DNA of 64,000 nucleotides from Dendrophyllia cribrosa (GCA_024195265.1 JAJLRJ010000011.1:27731792-27795791), one strand, 5' to 3'. Positions 11,875-22,205 are shown, counted from the first letter of the stretch. The notes: generated by a model not told the origin, from the sequence alone. A program made the numbers and translations.

Positions 11875-14800
11875 TCAGCGCAATCTCCAATGTCCTCTTG
11901 CAAATGTATCTATTCCATTTCTCAAAATCACTCGTTTGTCATCATTGGAAGATAACGCAATCTTCTCCATTCTTTCTGTGAAAAGATGATGTTCTCTGCT
12001 GCGAATCACATTCTGCTTCCTGAGTATTTTTCCTTCTCCTTTCAAACATTTCATAAAGTTGTCAAATCGTAATTGGTTTTTAATCACACATTTTTTCACA
12101 CCTTTTGCTTTCTTTTCTTCTTTTCCTTCATTTAACAGGAAAGCATAAAGTTTTGGTCTCAGCGCAACAAATTCTGTCATGGTTTTTCCAGCACATTCAT
12201 CTTTCATCAACCCAATCTTTTTCTTGTTTTCTTTCACAATAGGCAATCCATTCATCACTGCAGGATGATCTCTGGAAAAGTCATTTGTGTCAAAACGTTC
12301 TTTCACATCATCTGCAATATCTGCATAGAAATCTTCTGTTTCAATTTCATAAACCAAAGAATCTGTATCTGTGTAAAGAACTTGGAGATCTTTCCACTTT
12401 TTCTTCGCATACCCATAATGAAAGTCATACATCAGGGTTTTGGAGAGATCGAGAATTGACATTCCCACATAAACTGGTTTATTCATGCAAATTTGTGTTT
12501 TTCTCATCTTGATTGCAATCAAAAATTCATCGAAAATCTGCACATCAGCAAAGTTTGGTTTGTTGATCAACTTTTCTGCTCAACATCTTTCACCAGTTCA
12601 ATGGAAACCCTTTTTCGCACATTCTCCATTGTCTTCCCAAACACTGAATTATTCATCAGCTTGAAGAAATCTTTTTCAAATGCATTTTTAGCATTCATTC
12701 TCAACTTTGTGTTTGTTTCAATATATGATTTCATGAAATCCATTTCCTGAAATGAAATTCCTCTCCAAATCTTTTTCAGTTTCATTCCCAGGGAAAGAAA
12801 GAGTTTCAGATTTTCTCCATGTAGAACCATTCTTTCTTTATCTCTCAGATTTTGAGTCAACTTCCACACACCATCCAGTTTTAAACTTTCTGGAGCAAGC
12901 GGGAAATCATTATGGTTGTCATGCAGTTCATCTGGATATTCCAAATCAACTTCCAAAATACATCCCACATCTTCTCCATCAACAAATGCCTTCCATTTCG
13001 ACGGATCATCCATCCATTTGAATTTCCCAACTGGAAGAGGTTTTGACATTGCCCATCCATAAAGGTTATTTGCATCCAGATAAACCAAAAACTTTGCAGG
13101 TAATGTTTCATCAAAATCTTTCATAAATCGATTATTTGCTTTTCCATATCGCTTGAATGCATTGGCATTTCCACCTCTCATTCCTCTTTCAACCATCAAC
13201 AACATATCCACATCATTCAACAGTTGCAATGAAACTCCTGACATTTTCAACATAGCATTCCACGCCATTCCAGTGGTTGTGAAAAACTGGGCAGGATCCA
13301 GTCCATAGTTTTCTTCACAAAGTTTTCTGAAACTTTCAACAACATCTGCTAACAACAACACATCTGTTTTCAGATAGAGATCGTGGAACTCTCCCATGTT
13401 TTTCATGTTCCATTTCCCCCAGACATGTTTTGCATGCTTAAAATCTTCATCCCCAATCCCCGAGTCATTCAATCTGGAGAAAAACGCTTCTTTTTCTGGA
13501 AGTGTTTCTGCAAACTTTTCAAATGAATCCATGAATTCATAGGGATAAACTCCTTTTCTTGTCATCAAGTCAAACTTTTCTCCCTGGAAAAATCTAGCAG
13601 TTTCTGTTAAATCTGATTTGGGAAGATTTCCAATCAAGTTTCCCAGGGAAGAAGCCATGAATTTATATGAATCCAAAAACCGAATTTCATGTTTCACAAC
13701 GATTTCTTTTCCATCCTGAGTTTTCTCTTTTTTCAACTCAAACTTCAGGGAGAAAGAGATCTATTTCTCTTCATTATTGGGGATGCATTGAATATCCAGA
13801 ATTTCATCCAATGTACCCAAAGCCCGCACGAAAAGATGTGTCATAGTTTGCTAAGTTGTGGAAAAACACGGGAGTGAATTTTGGTTTCTGAAACATCCGA
13901 TTGCAAGAGCGATGAGCAGCTCCCCTGAATTTCCCTGTGAAATGACAGTGATCTCGCACTTTCATCTTTTCTCCCTCTTTTTCAAATTCACCTCGACATA
14001 ACCAACAACATGATGTCTGATTGTAAATCTGCCATTCTTCTGGAGTGAGTGGATCCATAGGTTTTGGTTTCAATTTCAGTTGAGCAGTTTTCACTTCCTC
14101 AATGAGTTTTCTCACAAATTCTTTTGGAAGTTCAGCTGATTCCTTTTCACTCCCAGCTCTTTCCAACACAGGTTCCATTTTCAGAAAAGGAGAAACGAGA
14201 TGAAAAGCAAATCCACAGGGAAGATGCTCTTGTATTTTTTGCGTTTGTTTCATTTTCCCTGCATCTGTCATGGGTTTCAAAATCGATTCAAAATCAGCAT
14301 AACCAACCACTGGAACATGAATCATCTTTGAGAAGTTGCGGAAAGAACATGTTCCTTCAGGCATAACAATATTCACTGCTTCAAATTCAACGCAGTTGAG
14401 TTTGTGTTTTTTCAAGCTTTCTTCACTGGGGAATGAATTGATGCATCTTTTGCAGAAGAATCTTTTTCGTTTTGTTCTGGAAACTTGTGATCCAGCTAAA
14501 CGAGAAAAGTTTTTCACGATGCAGAAATGAGTTTTGAATTCCTTTTTCAACAGCAGCAAATCCACATGTTTTTCTTTTTCTTCATCCGTCACTCTCAGGG
14601 TGAAAAGTTTTTTGTCCCATCCAAATACATTCACAGAAATATCGTTTCGTTTTTCAAACTTCCCAATATCTTCCAGAGTTGTTGGAAATGCAATTCCACT
14701 CCAATCAAGTTTTTCAGCTTGTTTTCTCAGCAAAGGCGTGATTCTTTCAGGATTTTGCACCACCCAGTTCATTGCTCTTGTCATGCACCATTTGAAACAC

Positions 14801-15630
14801 ATTTCATCTTTGTTTTTCATGTTCACCACAGCGTTTTTGTTTGCCACTTCTTTTGGGAGAGAAATCCATGAAGATCCACCCAATGGTTTCCACCGAATGA
14901 AATGAAGTTCTAATCTGATCACTTTTTCAAATGCCCAGTTTGATCCTCTTTGGTTGAAGTTTTCCAGGTTTATCAACATTTCTCCAGCCATTTCATCAAA
15001 CAACTCACCTGCGTTATTTCCTTCCAGATTTCTTTTCATGCGGGAATGGGAGAATGGTGTTTCTTCAATCATGCCATCGTCACTCAAATCGGGTTTCACC
15101 AATAGAGAAACTAAAACACATTTCACTTTTGTTTGTCGATTTTGCTTTATCAACTCAATAACTTCACTCCTCACTTTCCGGAGAAAATCTTGTGGAGTTG
15201 GGGAATCATCTCCTTGAATGATCAGTTGTCTGGCAAATCCTCTCAAAGCAGATTTTCCTTCTTCCACGATCAACCTTTGTTTCCACAATGCAGCAATCTG
15301 TTTTTTCAATCTTTCAACTGCAGGATTTGTTCTTCTCCTAATTTCCACATCATCCACATCTTCCAACCAAGTCGCCCAGTTTGAAATATTTTCTGTTTGT
15401 TTTTGAATGATTGGTGGAATTTTTCTGGGAGGAACTCTTCTTCTTTCTGGAACCAAAATAGGTACATTAATTTTTCTATTTTTCCAATTCAAGGGGTTTT
15501 TCTGAGTTGTTTTTCCACCTCCAGTCCATAGATTTTCCATTAAAAACTTTACCAAATCATCTTTCCTCAATCGTGACCATCCTTTCAGATTGGTTGATCG
15601 TGCAAATGATTTCCATGTTGCCAATGACAT
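11875..15630 (-). pseudogene. Protein-primed family B DNA polymerase of the Polinton (frameshifted)
   Basis: Replicative polymerase that would copy the element from its ends. It lies in three open segments: 13804-15630 (608 codons, N-terminal), 12567-13736 (389) and 11875-12570 (231). The first holds a C2H2-like finger (FFCKRCINSF), an exonuclease motif YADFES, an endonuclease VII-like zinc site (DHCHFTGKFRGAAH) and HNLANYD. The second holds motif A (YLDANNLYGWAMSKPLP) and motif B (LMNNSVFGKTMEN). The third holds motif C (YTDTDS). Breaks are a one-base shift near 13845, an in-frame stop before 13736, and a one-base shift near 12570 in an A run. The start is supported by the TTTAAAATG motif. 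Total length is about 1,250 codons, normal for the family. Confidence 0.9.
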
Positions 15631-15666
15631 TTTAAATAGGGTTAAAATCTTTTTTCTCCATTTAAA
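15631..15666. promoter_or_regulatory. 36-bp divergent intergenic region with mirrored TTTAAAATG starts
   Basis: The polymerase gene (minus) and the gene at 15667 (plus) start back to back, and both start codons sit in TTTAAAATG. With only 36 bp between the ATGs, any promoter must overlap the starts. The arrangement suggests a very short or absent 5' leader. Confidence 0.5.
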
Positions 15667-16158
15667 ATGAAGTTTTCAATCCAAGAGGAAGGAAAAGAAA
15701 AGCAAACTTTTTTCACATTCAAAGAAGCCAGTGAACAATCTGGACTCCCATCAAAAACGATCTTGAGAGTTCTCAAATCAGGCAACATCAAATATTTCAG
15801 AAGAGCTGATAAAAAAACCTTTTGGATTCAGGAGGAAGATGACTCACCATTTATTCAGATTGATGGAGAAGATTTTTTCACCGCAGAAGAAATTCAGGAA
15901 AGATTTGGCTTGTCCAGAACAGTTTTTTTCAATCAACTCTGCAAGAAAAAAACTCATTTTCTGGATTCAACCGAGAAATCTCATGAAGTTACTTGGAAAT
16001 CTCCCAGACTGGAAGAATTTCTCGATTTGATGAAAGAGAAAGCTATGGTTGAAAAAGTTCTTCATTTTCGCTCAAGAAAAGGAATACCAAAAATGGACTC
16101 AGATAAAAAGTCTGCGATAAACAAATTCGTTGACCAAACTTGTCAAGCCACATTTTGA
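15667..16158 (+). CDS. Polinton protein with NUMOD-like helix-turn-helix repeats (163 aa)
   Basis: Unnamed Polinton gene. Residues about 15-55 (FTFKEASEQSGLPSKTILRV followed by an aromatic strand, YFRRADKKTFWI) and about 65-105 (FFTAEEIQERFGLSRTVFFN) look like two helix-turn-helix units of the NUMOD1 type, which bind DNA in homing endonucleases. No nuclease motif is present. The same type of unit occurs in the gene at 18129. It starts at TTTAAAATG, divergent from the polymerase. A role in DNA binding or regulation is inferred from the fold guess only. Confidence 0.6.
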   Translation: MKFSIQEEGKEKQTFFTFKEASEQSGLPSKTILRVLKSGNIKYFRRADKKTFWIQEEDDSPFIQIDGEDFFTAEEIQERFGLSRTVFFNQLCKKKTHFLDSTEKSHEVTWKSPRLEEFLDLMKEKAMVEKVLHFRSRKGIPKMDSDKKSAINKFVDQTCQATF

Positions 16159-16181
16159 ATTTTTTATCCAATGGATGAAAA

Positions 16182-16457
16182 ATGAACAAAGAAAAACTTT
16201 TCACAATCGAGGGGCAAGATTTCTTTTCTCTGGAGGAAATCAAAATTGCACTGGCTGAAATAAGAAATCATGCAACTTTGATTGATCCCAAATTTTACAA
16301 AGCAACAAGTGGGTTGACGGAGGAAGAAATCGCATGGATGCATTGGGCTGAAATTGAAACCAAGATTCAGAAAGCCGTTGACAAGGTAAATGGTTTTCTT
16401 CCAGTCAAAACTGAAAAAGACAGACAGTTTGGAGAAACGGATTTGGAAATAAAATGA
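16182..16457 (+). CDS. Hypothetical Polinton protein (91 aa)
   Basis: Not recognised. Small charged protein, co-directional with its neighbours, 23 bp after the previous stop and 22 bp before the next start. It begins in the context GAAAAATGAAC. The sequence FFSLEEIKIALAEIRNHATL suggests helices, and the opening IEGQDFFSLEEI resembles IDGEDFFTAEEI in the preceding gene, so it may be a diverged partial duplicate of a NUMOD-like unit. Confidence 0.5.
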   Translation: MNKEKLFTIEGQDFFSLEEIKIALAEIRNHATLIDPKFYKATSGLTEEEIAWMHWAEIETKIQKAVDKVNGFLPVKTEKDRQFGETDLEIK

Positions 16458-16479
16458 TTTTTTTATCTCCACCAAGAAA

Positions 16480-17073
16480 ATGAATCCCGAAAAAGTTTCC
16501 ATTCCCGATATCACTCTCCAAGAACCTCAAAAACGAACCTCTGGAAAGATTTCATATTGTCTTCTCCCATGTTCTCTCAATGACAAAAAACTTCAACTGA
16601 AACTCCAAACAAAGTTTAAAATCTTTGCTCATGAAGGAGATTCTTTTTCATTGGGAATCAATCTCCCTGAAGAAAACATTCACTTTTTTCGTAAACTGGA
16701 AAATCATCTTCGCTCAGCTGCAATGAAAAAACAACCGGAAGTGAAAAAACTTTCTCCATCTTTTGCTAAGTTTCATGCAGAAGATTTCTCTCTTTTGAAA
16801 ACAGATAAATCTGAACAGGAAAAGATCTTTGCAAAGATTTATCCTTCTAAACTTCCTAAAACAGATTTCTCTTGTCGTTTTTGGGAGTTGGTTGATGGGA
16901 AGAAGGAAAAACCCATTCTGAAACAAAAAGAACTCATTGGCATGCCACTTTTTGGGCAAGTTGTCTTTTCCATCAAACATCTTTTCTGCGGAAATGTTAA
17001 ATCTATCACAGCGATTGTTGATGAAGTTCTTGTGGAGGAAATGGTTCAAACTGCCTCAGCTTTTGATGATTAG
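16480..17073 (+). CDS. Hypothetical Polinton protein, possible ssDNA-binding type (197 aa)
   Basis: Not firmly recognised. The C-terminal part (about residues 150-190: GMPLFGQVVFSIKHLFCGNV, then KSITAIVDEVLV) has the alternating beta pattern and the G..V......F.G..KSI signature I associate with OB-fold-like ssDNA-binding proteins of large DNA viruses. The middle contains SCRFWELVDGKKEKP. Its position next to the polymerase in a cluster of small + strand genes would fit a replication accessory role. This is a hypothesis. Starts at GAAAATG. Confidence 0.5.
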   Translation: MNPEKVSIPDITLQEPQKRTSGKISYCLLPCSLNDKKLQLKLQTKFKIFAHEGDSFSLGINLPEENIHFFRKLENHLRSAAMKKQPEVKKLSPSFAKFHAEDFSLLKTDKSEQEKIFAKIYPSKLPKTDFSCRFWELVDGKKEKPILKQKELIGMPLFGQVVFSIKHLFCGNVKSITAIVDEVLVEEMVQTASAFDD

Positions 17074-17122
17074 GAAGATAAAATGAGGATGATGAGGATG
17101 AAAAAGATTCTCCTTCTTTAAA

Positions 17123-17419
17123 ATGAATATTAGAGACCGATTTAATAGTGATGAACTTTACCTTTTGACAACATTAAATCTCAACTGGGCATTGGATGAT
17201 TTTCGAGGTCATGGAGAAGAAGATAAACTTGCTGAAAAATATGAAAAAGTGAAAGAGATCGAGAAGACAATTACAGATCTTCTCAACTCACTTCTCAAAA
17301 GATCTCCTGCAGAATCTTATTTGGAAGAAATAAAAAAAACATGTGAGAATCTTATCACAATCAAAAAATACAGGGCAGCATGTGAGGATATGGTGTTGTT
17401 CCAAACTTATTTAGATTGA
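17123..17419 (+). CDS. Hypothetical helical Polinton protein (98 aa)
   Basis: Not recognised. It starts at TTTAAAATG (17117-17125), the same start motif as the polymerase and capsid-region genes, which supports the start choice. The protein is predicted to be mostly helical with many K/E residues (EEDKLAEKYEKVKEIEKTIT) and has no membrane segment. It is the last gene of the + strand cluster before the tandem repeats at 17450. Confidence 0.5.
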   Translation: MNIRDRFNSDELYLLTTLNLNWALDDFRGHGEEDKLAEKYEKVKEIEKTITDLLNSLLKRSPAESYLEEIKKTCENLITIKKYRAACEDMVLFQTYLD

Positions 17420-17449
17420 TTTAATATCTTGGATATTAAATCTAGAATT

Positions 17450-18060
17450 TCTGCTAAAATTTTTGGCAGAAACATTTTCATTTTCATTTTCTGCTAAATT
17501 TTTGGCAGAAACATTTTCATTTTTAATTTCATTTTTCTCCGGAGAAAAATCTGTTTTTTGATTTTGATTTTGAAATTTTTTTATTTTTGAATTTCTTTAC
17601 CCTGACTGAACTTTCTGATGAAATAAAGAAATATTCTGCTAAAATTTTTAGCAGAAACATTTTTCATTTTCTGCTAAAATTTTTGGCAGAAACATTTTCA
17701 TTTTCATTTTCTGCTAAATTTTTGGCAGAAACATTTTCATTTTTAATTTCATTTTTCTCCGGAGAAAAATCTGTTTTTTGATTTTGATTTTGAAATTTTT
17801 TTATTTTTGAATTTCTTTACCCTGCCTGAACTTTCTGATGAAATAAAGAAATATTCTGCTAAAATTTTTAGCAGAAACATTTTCATTTTCATTTTCTGCT
17901 AAATTTTTGGCAGAAACATTTTCATTTTTAATTTCATTTTTCTCCGAAGAAAAATCTGTTTTATTTTTGAATTTCTTTACCCTGACTGAACTTTCTGATG
18001 AAATAAAGAAATATTCTGCTAAAATTTTAAGCAGAAATCTTCTCCAGAAAATCATTTCAC
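17450..18060. repeat. Internal tandem repeats of the Polinton, 160-220-bp unit, about 3 copies
   Basis: GAATTTCTTTACCCTGACTG begins at about 17590, 17810 and 17970. Each copy is preceded by TTTCTCCGGAGAAAAATCTG-like palindromes and followed by AATATTCTGCTAAAATTTTT / GCAGAAA inverted pairs. Long ORFs through the array are artefacts. It separates the early-like left gene cluster from the structural genes. Confidence 0.8.
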
Positions 18061-18128
18061 AAAATCTTCTCCAGAAAACTTTGAGAACATTTTTGTGGTT
18101 TTCTTTTTCTTTTTTGACAACTAAGAAA

Positions 18129-19095
18129 ATGTGGGTTTTGATAGATGCGTTTTCCAAACAACGTCTCAGTGAAAGATTTTCTTCACAAGCAGCTCTTGCA
18201 AGATTTATGAAGCTCACTCCAAAAACTCTCAACAAAGCTATCAATGAAGGGAGAAATGTTTTCATTTTCCAAGGCCGAGAAGTCCGGGTTGCAAATCAAA
18301 CTGAAGATCGATTTGCAGTTCATAATTCTCCTGAAGAACCACCTTTGCAAACTTTTGAAACAATGGCTGAGATGGCTCAGTGGATTGGAGTGACTCGCCA
18401 AGCAATCTATGCCACATTCAATCGGTTTGTTGAAAAACGTTTTGTCAAGAAAGATGGGAAGAAATTATTCCTGTCAAGAAACCTTTGAAAAAGGACCGCT
18501 GACAGATCCTTGGGTGGAAGATGAAACGCCAACTCCAAAGAAGATTCAATCCATTCCCATTCGCATTTCATCATCTTCAACAACAACCATTTTCCCCAGT
18601 GTTTCTGCAGCTACAAAGGAACTAGGAATTGATTCAGGAACCATTCGCAATGCGTTGAAAAGTGGAAGAAACAGTTTCACACGAAGAAGTGATGGAGAAA
18701 AATTCAAGGTGGAAAAAGTTGAGAAACCAACTCCACCATCTCTTCCTCCCAAACCCGTTCCCCAACCACTGGATGAGAATTTTGTTTTTTCTGATTCTAT
18801 TTGGGATAAAGTGCTAGAAAACTTCAAAGGGTTCACTTCAGCTCATGAATATGCAGACGCACCAGCAGGAAAAAATGATCAAATCGTGATTTGTAATATG
18901 CGTTCAGGTGTGTGGTTTCGCGCGAAAGATTATTGGGATGTTCAAAAATGGTTTGACAAACATGGTTATAAATCTTATCCTGATTTGGAAGAGTATAAGG
19001 AGAATCTCTCAAGAGGGCAATGGACTTTTCATCCGCAAAAATCATGCACTTCAGCGCCTGAATTGTGGACACGAACTACATTCATCAAGAACTGA
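18129..19095 (+). pseudogene. Polinton protein with three NUMOD-like units, frameshifted
   Basis: The first segment, 18129-18488, starts MWVLIDAFSKQRLSERF and contains two helix-turn-helix-like units (SQAALARFMKLTPKTLNKAI; MAEMAQWIGVTRQAIYATF). A second segment in the next frame runs to 19095 and contains a third (SVSAATKELGIDSGTIRNAL), a proline-rich linker and a C-terminal domain with VWFRAKDYWDVQKWF. The reading frame changes near 18470-18485. The shared repeat type on both sides of the break argues for one original gene. Related to the gene at 15667. The start ATG follows AAGAAAATG. Confidence 0.55.
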
Positions 19096-19120
19096 GTTTT
19101 CATTTCCCAGAAATGAAAAA

Positions 19121-19627
19121 TCACACAAATCGTTTTTTATATTTTCTCTCAAACTTCTCCAAATCCAATCCCAAATCAATCACAATCCCATTAACTGCTA
19201 TCATTGCTGGAAGAAATTCATTTCGATCAAATTTTCCACTCCTCAAAGCAAAACGCAAATCAGTCAAAGTTTTCTCGTAAGTTGTGAACGCGAACTTTGT
19301 CATTTCAATCTTGTTGTCATATTGCTTCATTTCATTCCCTGTTTTAATGATCAGTCCTGCACCTGAAATCACTCCCAAAATCACAGGATTCATTGTCACT
19401 CCTCCAGCAATTGCGCCAATCGCAACAAGAGCGGAAGATGTCAAATTCACAAACAAATTCATCTTTTTGAAATGTTTGTGAGCTCTTTTCAAACACCAAA
19501 ATCTTTTGTGATAGAATCGGAAGAATTGCTTGATCTCTTCCAGTTTTTCTTCCCCAATGTTGGGGTCAATATGATTGAAACTGAAGATGTTTTGTTTGTC
19601 TGTTTTCATTTTTTGAGAAGAATTCAT
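19121..19627 (-). CDS. Two-helix membrane protein, SLATT-like (168 aa)
   Basis: A soluble helical N-terminal region (about 1-55, HKRFWCLKRAHKHFKKMN) is followed by two adjacent membrane helices (about 58-80, VNLTSSALVAIGAIAGGV; about 83-100, VILGVISGAGLII). A long C-terminal helix contains Y and F residues (TKFAFTTYEKTLTDLRFALR). This order is the layout of SLATT domains, two-TM effector or pore modules in bacterial and viral conflict systems. The assignment is by architecture only. The start overlaps the stop of the fibre gene by four bases (ATGA), so the two are probably co-expressed. It could also be a virion membrane protein. Confidence 0.5.
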   Translation of the reverse strand: MNSSQKMKTDKQNIFSFNHIDPNIGEEKLEEIKQFFRFYHKRFWCLKRAHKHFKKMNLFVNLTSSALVAIGAIAGGVTMNPVILGVISGAGLIIKTGNEMKQYDNKIEMTKFAFTTYEKTLTDLRFALRSGKFDRNEFLPAMIAVNGIVIDLGLDLEKFERKYKKRFV

Positions 19628-21489
19628 ATTTCAATGAGAACTGTTGCTTTTGCTTTGTTAATTGTACCATTATGGAACAGGTGGAAACTAAAATCTCTTT
19701 CTTTAGGAACAGTTGAGTCGAAAGAGAATACGAGTGACTTTGAATGTGGGGAAGAGGAAGGAGTTACTACTTTATTGAAAACGTTACCCCCTGGAATCCT
19801 GGTGTATAAAGTCATTTGAATTTGACTAGGGTCTATGTTTCCAACACTGTTATAAACATAAAGAGTGATTTGGATGATTTTAACATCAAAACCCAATGCC
19901 TGACGATTTACCTCGTTTGGTTCGTCAGCTGAAAAGAAGAGATAATGGTCATTTTTGCCGTTATCGTATTTTGCTAAAATGACTGATCTGGATTTAGGCG
20001 TGAAATTCAACAACTTTTGCCCATTCAAATCCAAATCAGTTTCCATGACCATCTTCCCACTCTCAAAAACGAAAGGAGCATCATAAACAGAACTTGGCAC
20101 ATCTGATTGAGAACCTTTGACGCCATAAATAATCAGATTTGCTGGGTCTTGAACAGCTGATGATGGTGTTCCTTGCCATTTCAGATCCAAATAGATGAAT
20201 TCAGGGGGAGAAATCTGCCATTTATGCATGTGAATGATTGATCGAGAATAGTTGGAAAACTTCTTCGTTGATTGTTGATTGATATTCAAGCTGGTCGAAA
20301 CCACGTCAACGCTCACACCCGTCATGGAAGCGGGGAAGAATTCAATGCAAATCGTATATTCTCCTTCTGGAAGCTTCAGCATATGGAAACCAAGTCTCCC
20401 AGAGTATTCATTAAAAACATCTTTTGTTATTTTCAAATCATACGCTTTTTTATTGATCTGATGGGGTGAACTTGTAAAATCAGATAAACCAGTCACTGTT
20501 ATATTATGTTCAGCTCTGGATTCACCCACATCCTCCATCAAATACCGGAATTCATCCTTCAAGTGGGAGGTTGAAGATATATGCGATTCATTGACATATT
20601 TTTTAAGGTCAGCCTCTGTTTTGATCAGTTCCTCTGCCAGAGCTACTGTCTTGTTATTTAACTGTGTATCGACATATTGTTTTGATGTTGCTTCATTGGA
20701 TGTTTTTGGATCGGGAAGACCAACAAGTTTTTCTCCTCCCATATCCAATTCCCCAGTCATTGTTCCACCTGACAAAGAAAGCTTATTAGCTGCCAGCCCG
20801 GAGACTGCCGTGTCCACATATTTTTTGTTGACTGCTTGATCGATTGCTGTTGGATCTTTCACGTTATAAACGAATTGATTTCCCATATCCAAACTTGTTT
20901 CCATTGGGAATGTTTCTTTTCGGCTGACAAAAACATTTTTTGCGTCATCATAGGAGATCAGATTGTTATAGTTCGCTGACAGGTCATCATAAGTTTGTTG
21001 CTTTGATTTGACAACATTGAAAAGTTCTTTTAAATCGATGTTCTTCGTCACTTCATGAGTATGTGCTGGAGCATTTGGGTGATATTTTTTCAGCGTCACC
21101 ATGTTCACCGCAGAAAGATCTTGATTTTCATCAGTATCCAGATTTGTGATCAACTTTCGATCCATGTCAATTTCACCGGGAAGAATCAGTTTCTTTCCCC
21201 TGAGGTCCAGATCTCCAGTCATATGGGAAGAACCATCAACCTGCAAAGAATCTGCTCTCAGTTGAATTAGTTTGGTTTCCACACTGCTTTTCAACGAGTC
21301 AACTTGATGTTTTGTAACTGCATCACCATTTCCTGTTCCTTCAGCGACATTGACCAGTTTTCTGTTTGACATGTCATAATTCCCTGTGGATGTCAGTTTA
21401 AAACCAACTCCTGGCAATCCATCTCTTCCATCTCGACCTCCCTGTGAGGTGCTTGTTGTTTCAGAAAGCAATCCATTTGAGTAGCTCAT
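19624..21489 (-). CDS. Tail-fibre-like repeat protein of the Polinton (621 aa)
   Basis: Likely virion spike or fibre. After an N-terminal GGRDGRDGLPGVGF stretch the protein carries repeated units of the form (D/N)(Y/L)DM...KL.NV....D.AV.K..VD: about residues 36-65 (YDMSNRKLVNV...DAVTKHQVD), 90-135, 195-230 (LDMGNQFVYNV...QAVNKKYVD) and 245-280 (LDMGGEKLVGL...EATSKQYVD), with another DLDLNGQKLLNF near 485. Such units are characteristic of phage tail fibres and trimeric beta-structured spikes. The C-terminal region is beta-rich and would be the receptor-binding head. LPGV-G fits the adenain cleavage pattern. It starts at TATAAAATG and lies just after the ATPase stop. Confidence 0.7.
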   Translation of the reverse strand: MSYSNGLLSETTSTSQGGRDGRDGLPGVGFKLTSTGNYDMSNRKLVNVAEGTGNGDAVTKHQVDSLKSSVETKLIQLRADSLQVDGSSHMTGDLDLRGKKLILPGEIDMDRKLITNLDTDENQDLSAVNMVTLKKYHPNAPAHTHEVTKNIDLKELFNVVKSKQQTYDDLSANYNNLISYDDAKNVFVSRKETFPMETSLDMGNQFVYNVKDPTAIDQAVNKKYVDTAVSGLAANKLSLSGGTMTGELDMGGEKLVGLPDPKTSNEATSKQYVDTQLNNKTVALAEELIKTEADLKKYVNESHISSTSHLKDEFRYLMEDVGESRAEHNITVTGLSDFTSSPHQINKKAYDLKITKDVFNEYSGRLGFHMLKLPEGEYTICIEFFPASMTGVSVDVVSTSLNINQQSTKKFSNYSRSIIHMHKWQISPPEFIYLDLKWQGTPSSAVQDPANLIIYGVKGSQSDVPSSVYDAPFVFESGKMVMETDLDLNGQKLLNFTPKSRSVILAKYDNGKNDHYLFFSADEPNEVNRQALGFDVKIIQITLYVYNSVGNIDPSQIQMTLYTRIPGGNVFNKVVTPSSSPHSKSLVFSFDSTVPKERDFSFHLFHNGTINKAKATVLIEI

Positions 21490-21490
21490 T

Positions 21491-22123
21491 TTATATTATT
21501 TCATTAAAGTTTTTAGCCATGAATTTCCTTGGTTTATCCACATAGAGGAAAGAAAACGGATCACGCGTGGCTTTCAGATAATCTTCTTTCTTGATGTTGT
21601 TTTCCCTGCAGATCGCAGTAATTTCTTTGTTGCTTGGAAATTCAAAGATGCAAAGATGCGAGCAATTCAGGCGGATATCTTTTGGTGTTTGGAAATAACT
21701 TTGTGAAAGATAAATCACAGAACAATTCTTGTGTCTGCCCTGGATGAAATAATCAATCAATGGCTTTTGGTTTTTCTCGCAAACAAAATCGTCAAAAACA
21801 ACCAGTTTTTGATTCTCCCCAGATAATTCCGAAACTGGGATGATTTCATCTTGGGATGCTTCCACGATGTTATATCCAGCTTCTTTGCTGATTGGGCGAA
21901 ATGTTTTCATCAGGTGTTGATATTTGGCTTGGTCAAGATTTTTCGCATAGAGGAAGATCTTATCATAGAAAAGCAATCTCAAAATCATATCCAGGAGAAC
22001 GTTTGTTTTTCCAGATCCTGAAGGACCACAGATCAACATTCTGAAAGTTTGATCCGGCATAAAAGGCTGCAACTGTCGAAAGTTTGTGATTGGGTCATGA
22101 CAATCATAATTTGGAATCTTCAT
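21491..22123 (-). CDS. FtsK/HerA-type genome packaging ATPase (A32-like, 210 aa)
   Basis: Motor that would pump the element's DNA into capsids. Walker A is GPSGSGKT at residues 33-40, Walker B is LVVFDDF with acids at 111-112, and a sensor-type SVIYLSQSYF with Q141 follows. This order and length match Polinton and poxvirus A32-type ATPases. Start codon in the motif AATAAAATG. The gene's own TAA stop forms the first bases of the TAAAATG that starts the fibre gene, so the two genes are packed without spacing. Open over its full length. Confidence 0.88.
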   Translation of the reverse strand: MKIPNYDCHDPITNFRQLQPFMPDQTFRMLICGPSGSGKTNVLLDMILRLLFYDKIFLYAKNLDQAKYQHLMKTFRPISKEAGYNIVEASQDEIIPVSELSGENQKLVVFDDFVCEKNQKPLIDYFIQGRHKNCSVIYLSQSYFQTPKDIRLNCSHLCIFEFPSNKEITAICRENNIKKEDYLKATRDPFSFLYVDKPRKFMAKNFNEII

Positions 22124-22205
22124 TTTATTTCCCAGAAGACAAATTCAGATGAACATCTTGTTCAACATCATGTTCTTCATCCAAATTCATGTTTGTGGAC
22201 TTAAA

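Noticed and set aside
12265..15406. Plus-strand ORFs across the polymerase region
   Set aside because: Antisense shadows of the polymerase frames with low-complexity F/S-rich translation.
17907..18128. Upstream extension of the NUMOD-like gene through the tandem repeats
   Set aside because: The extension is repeat-derived (FSFLISFF); the ATG at 18129 follows the usual AAAATG context.
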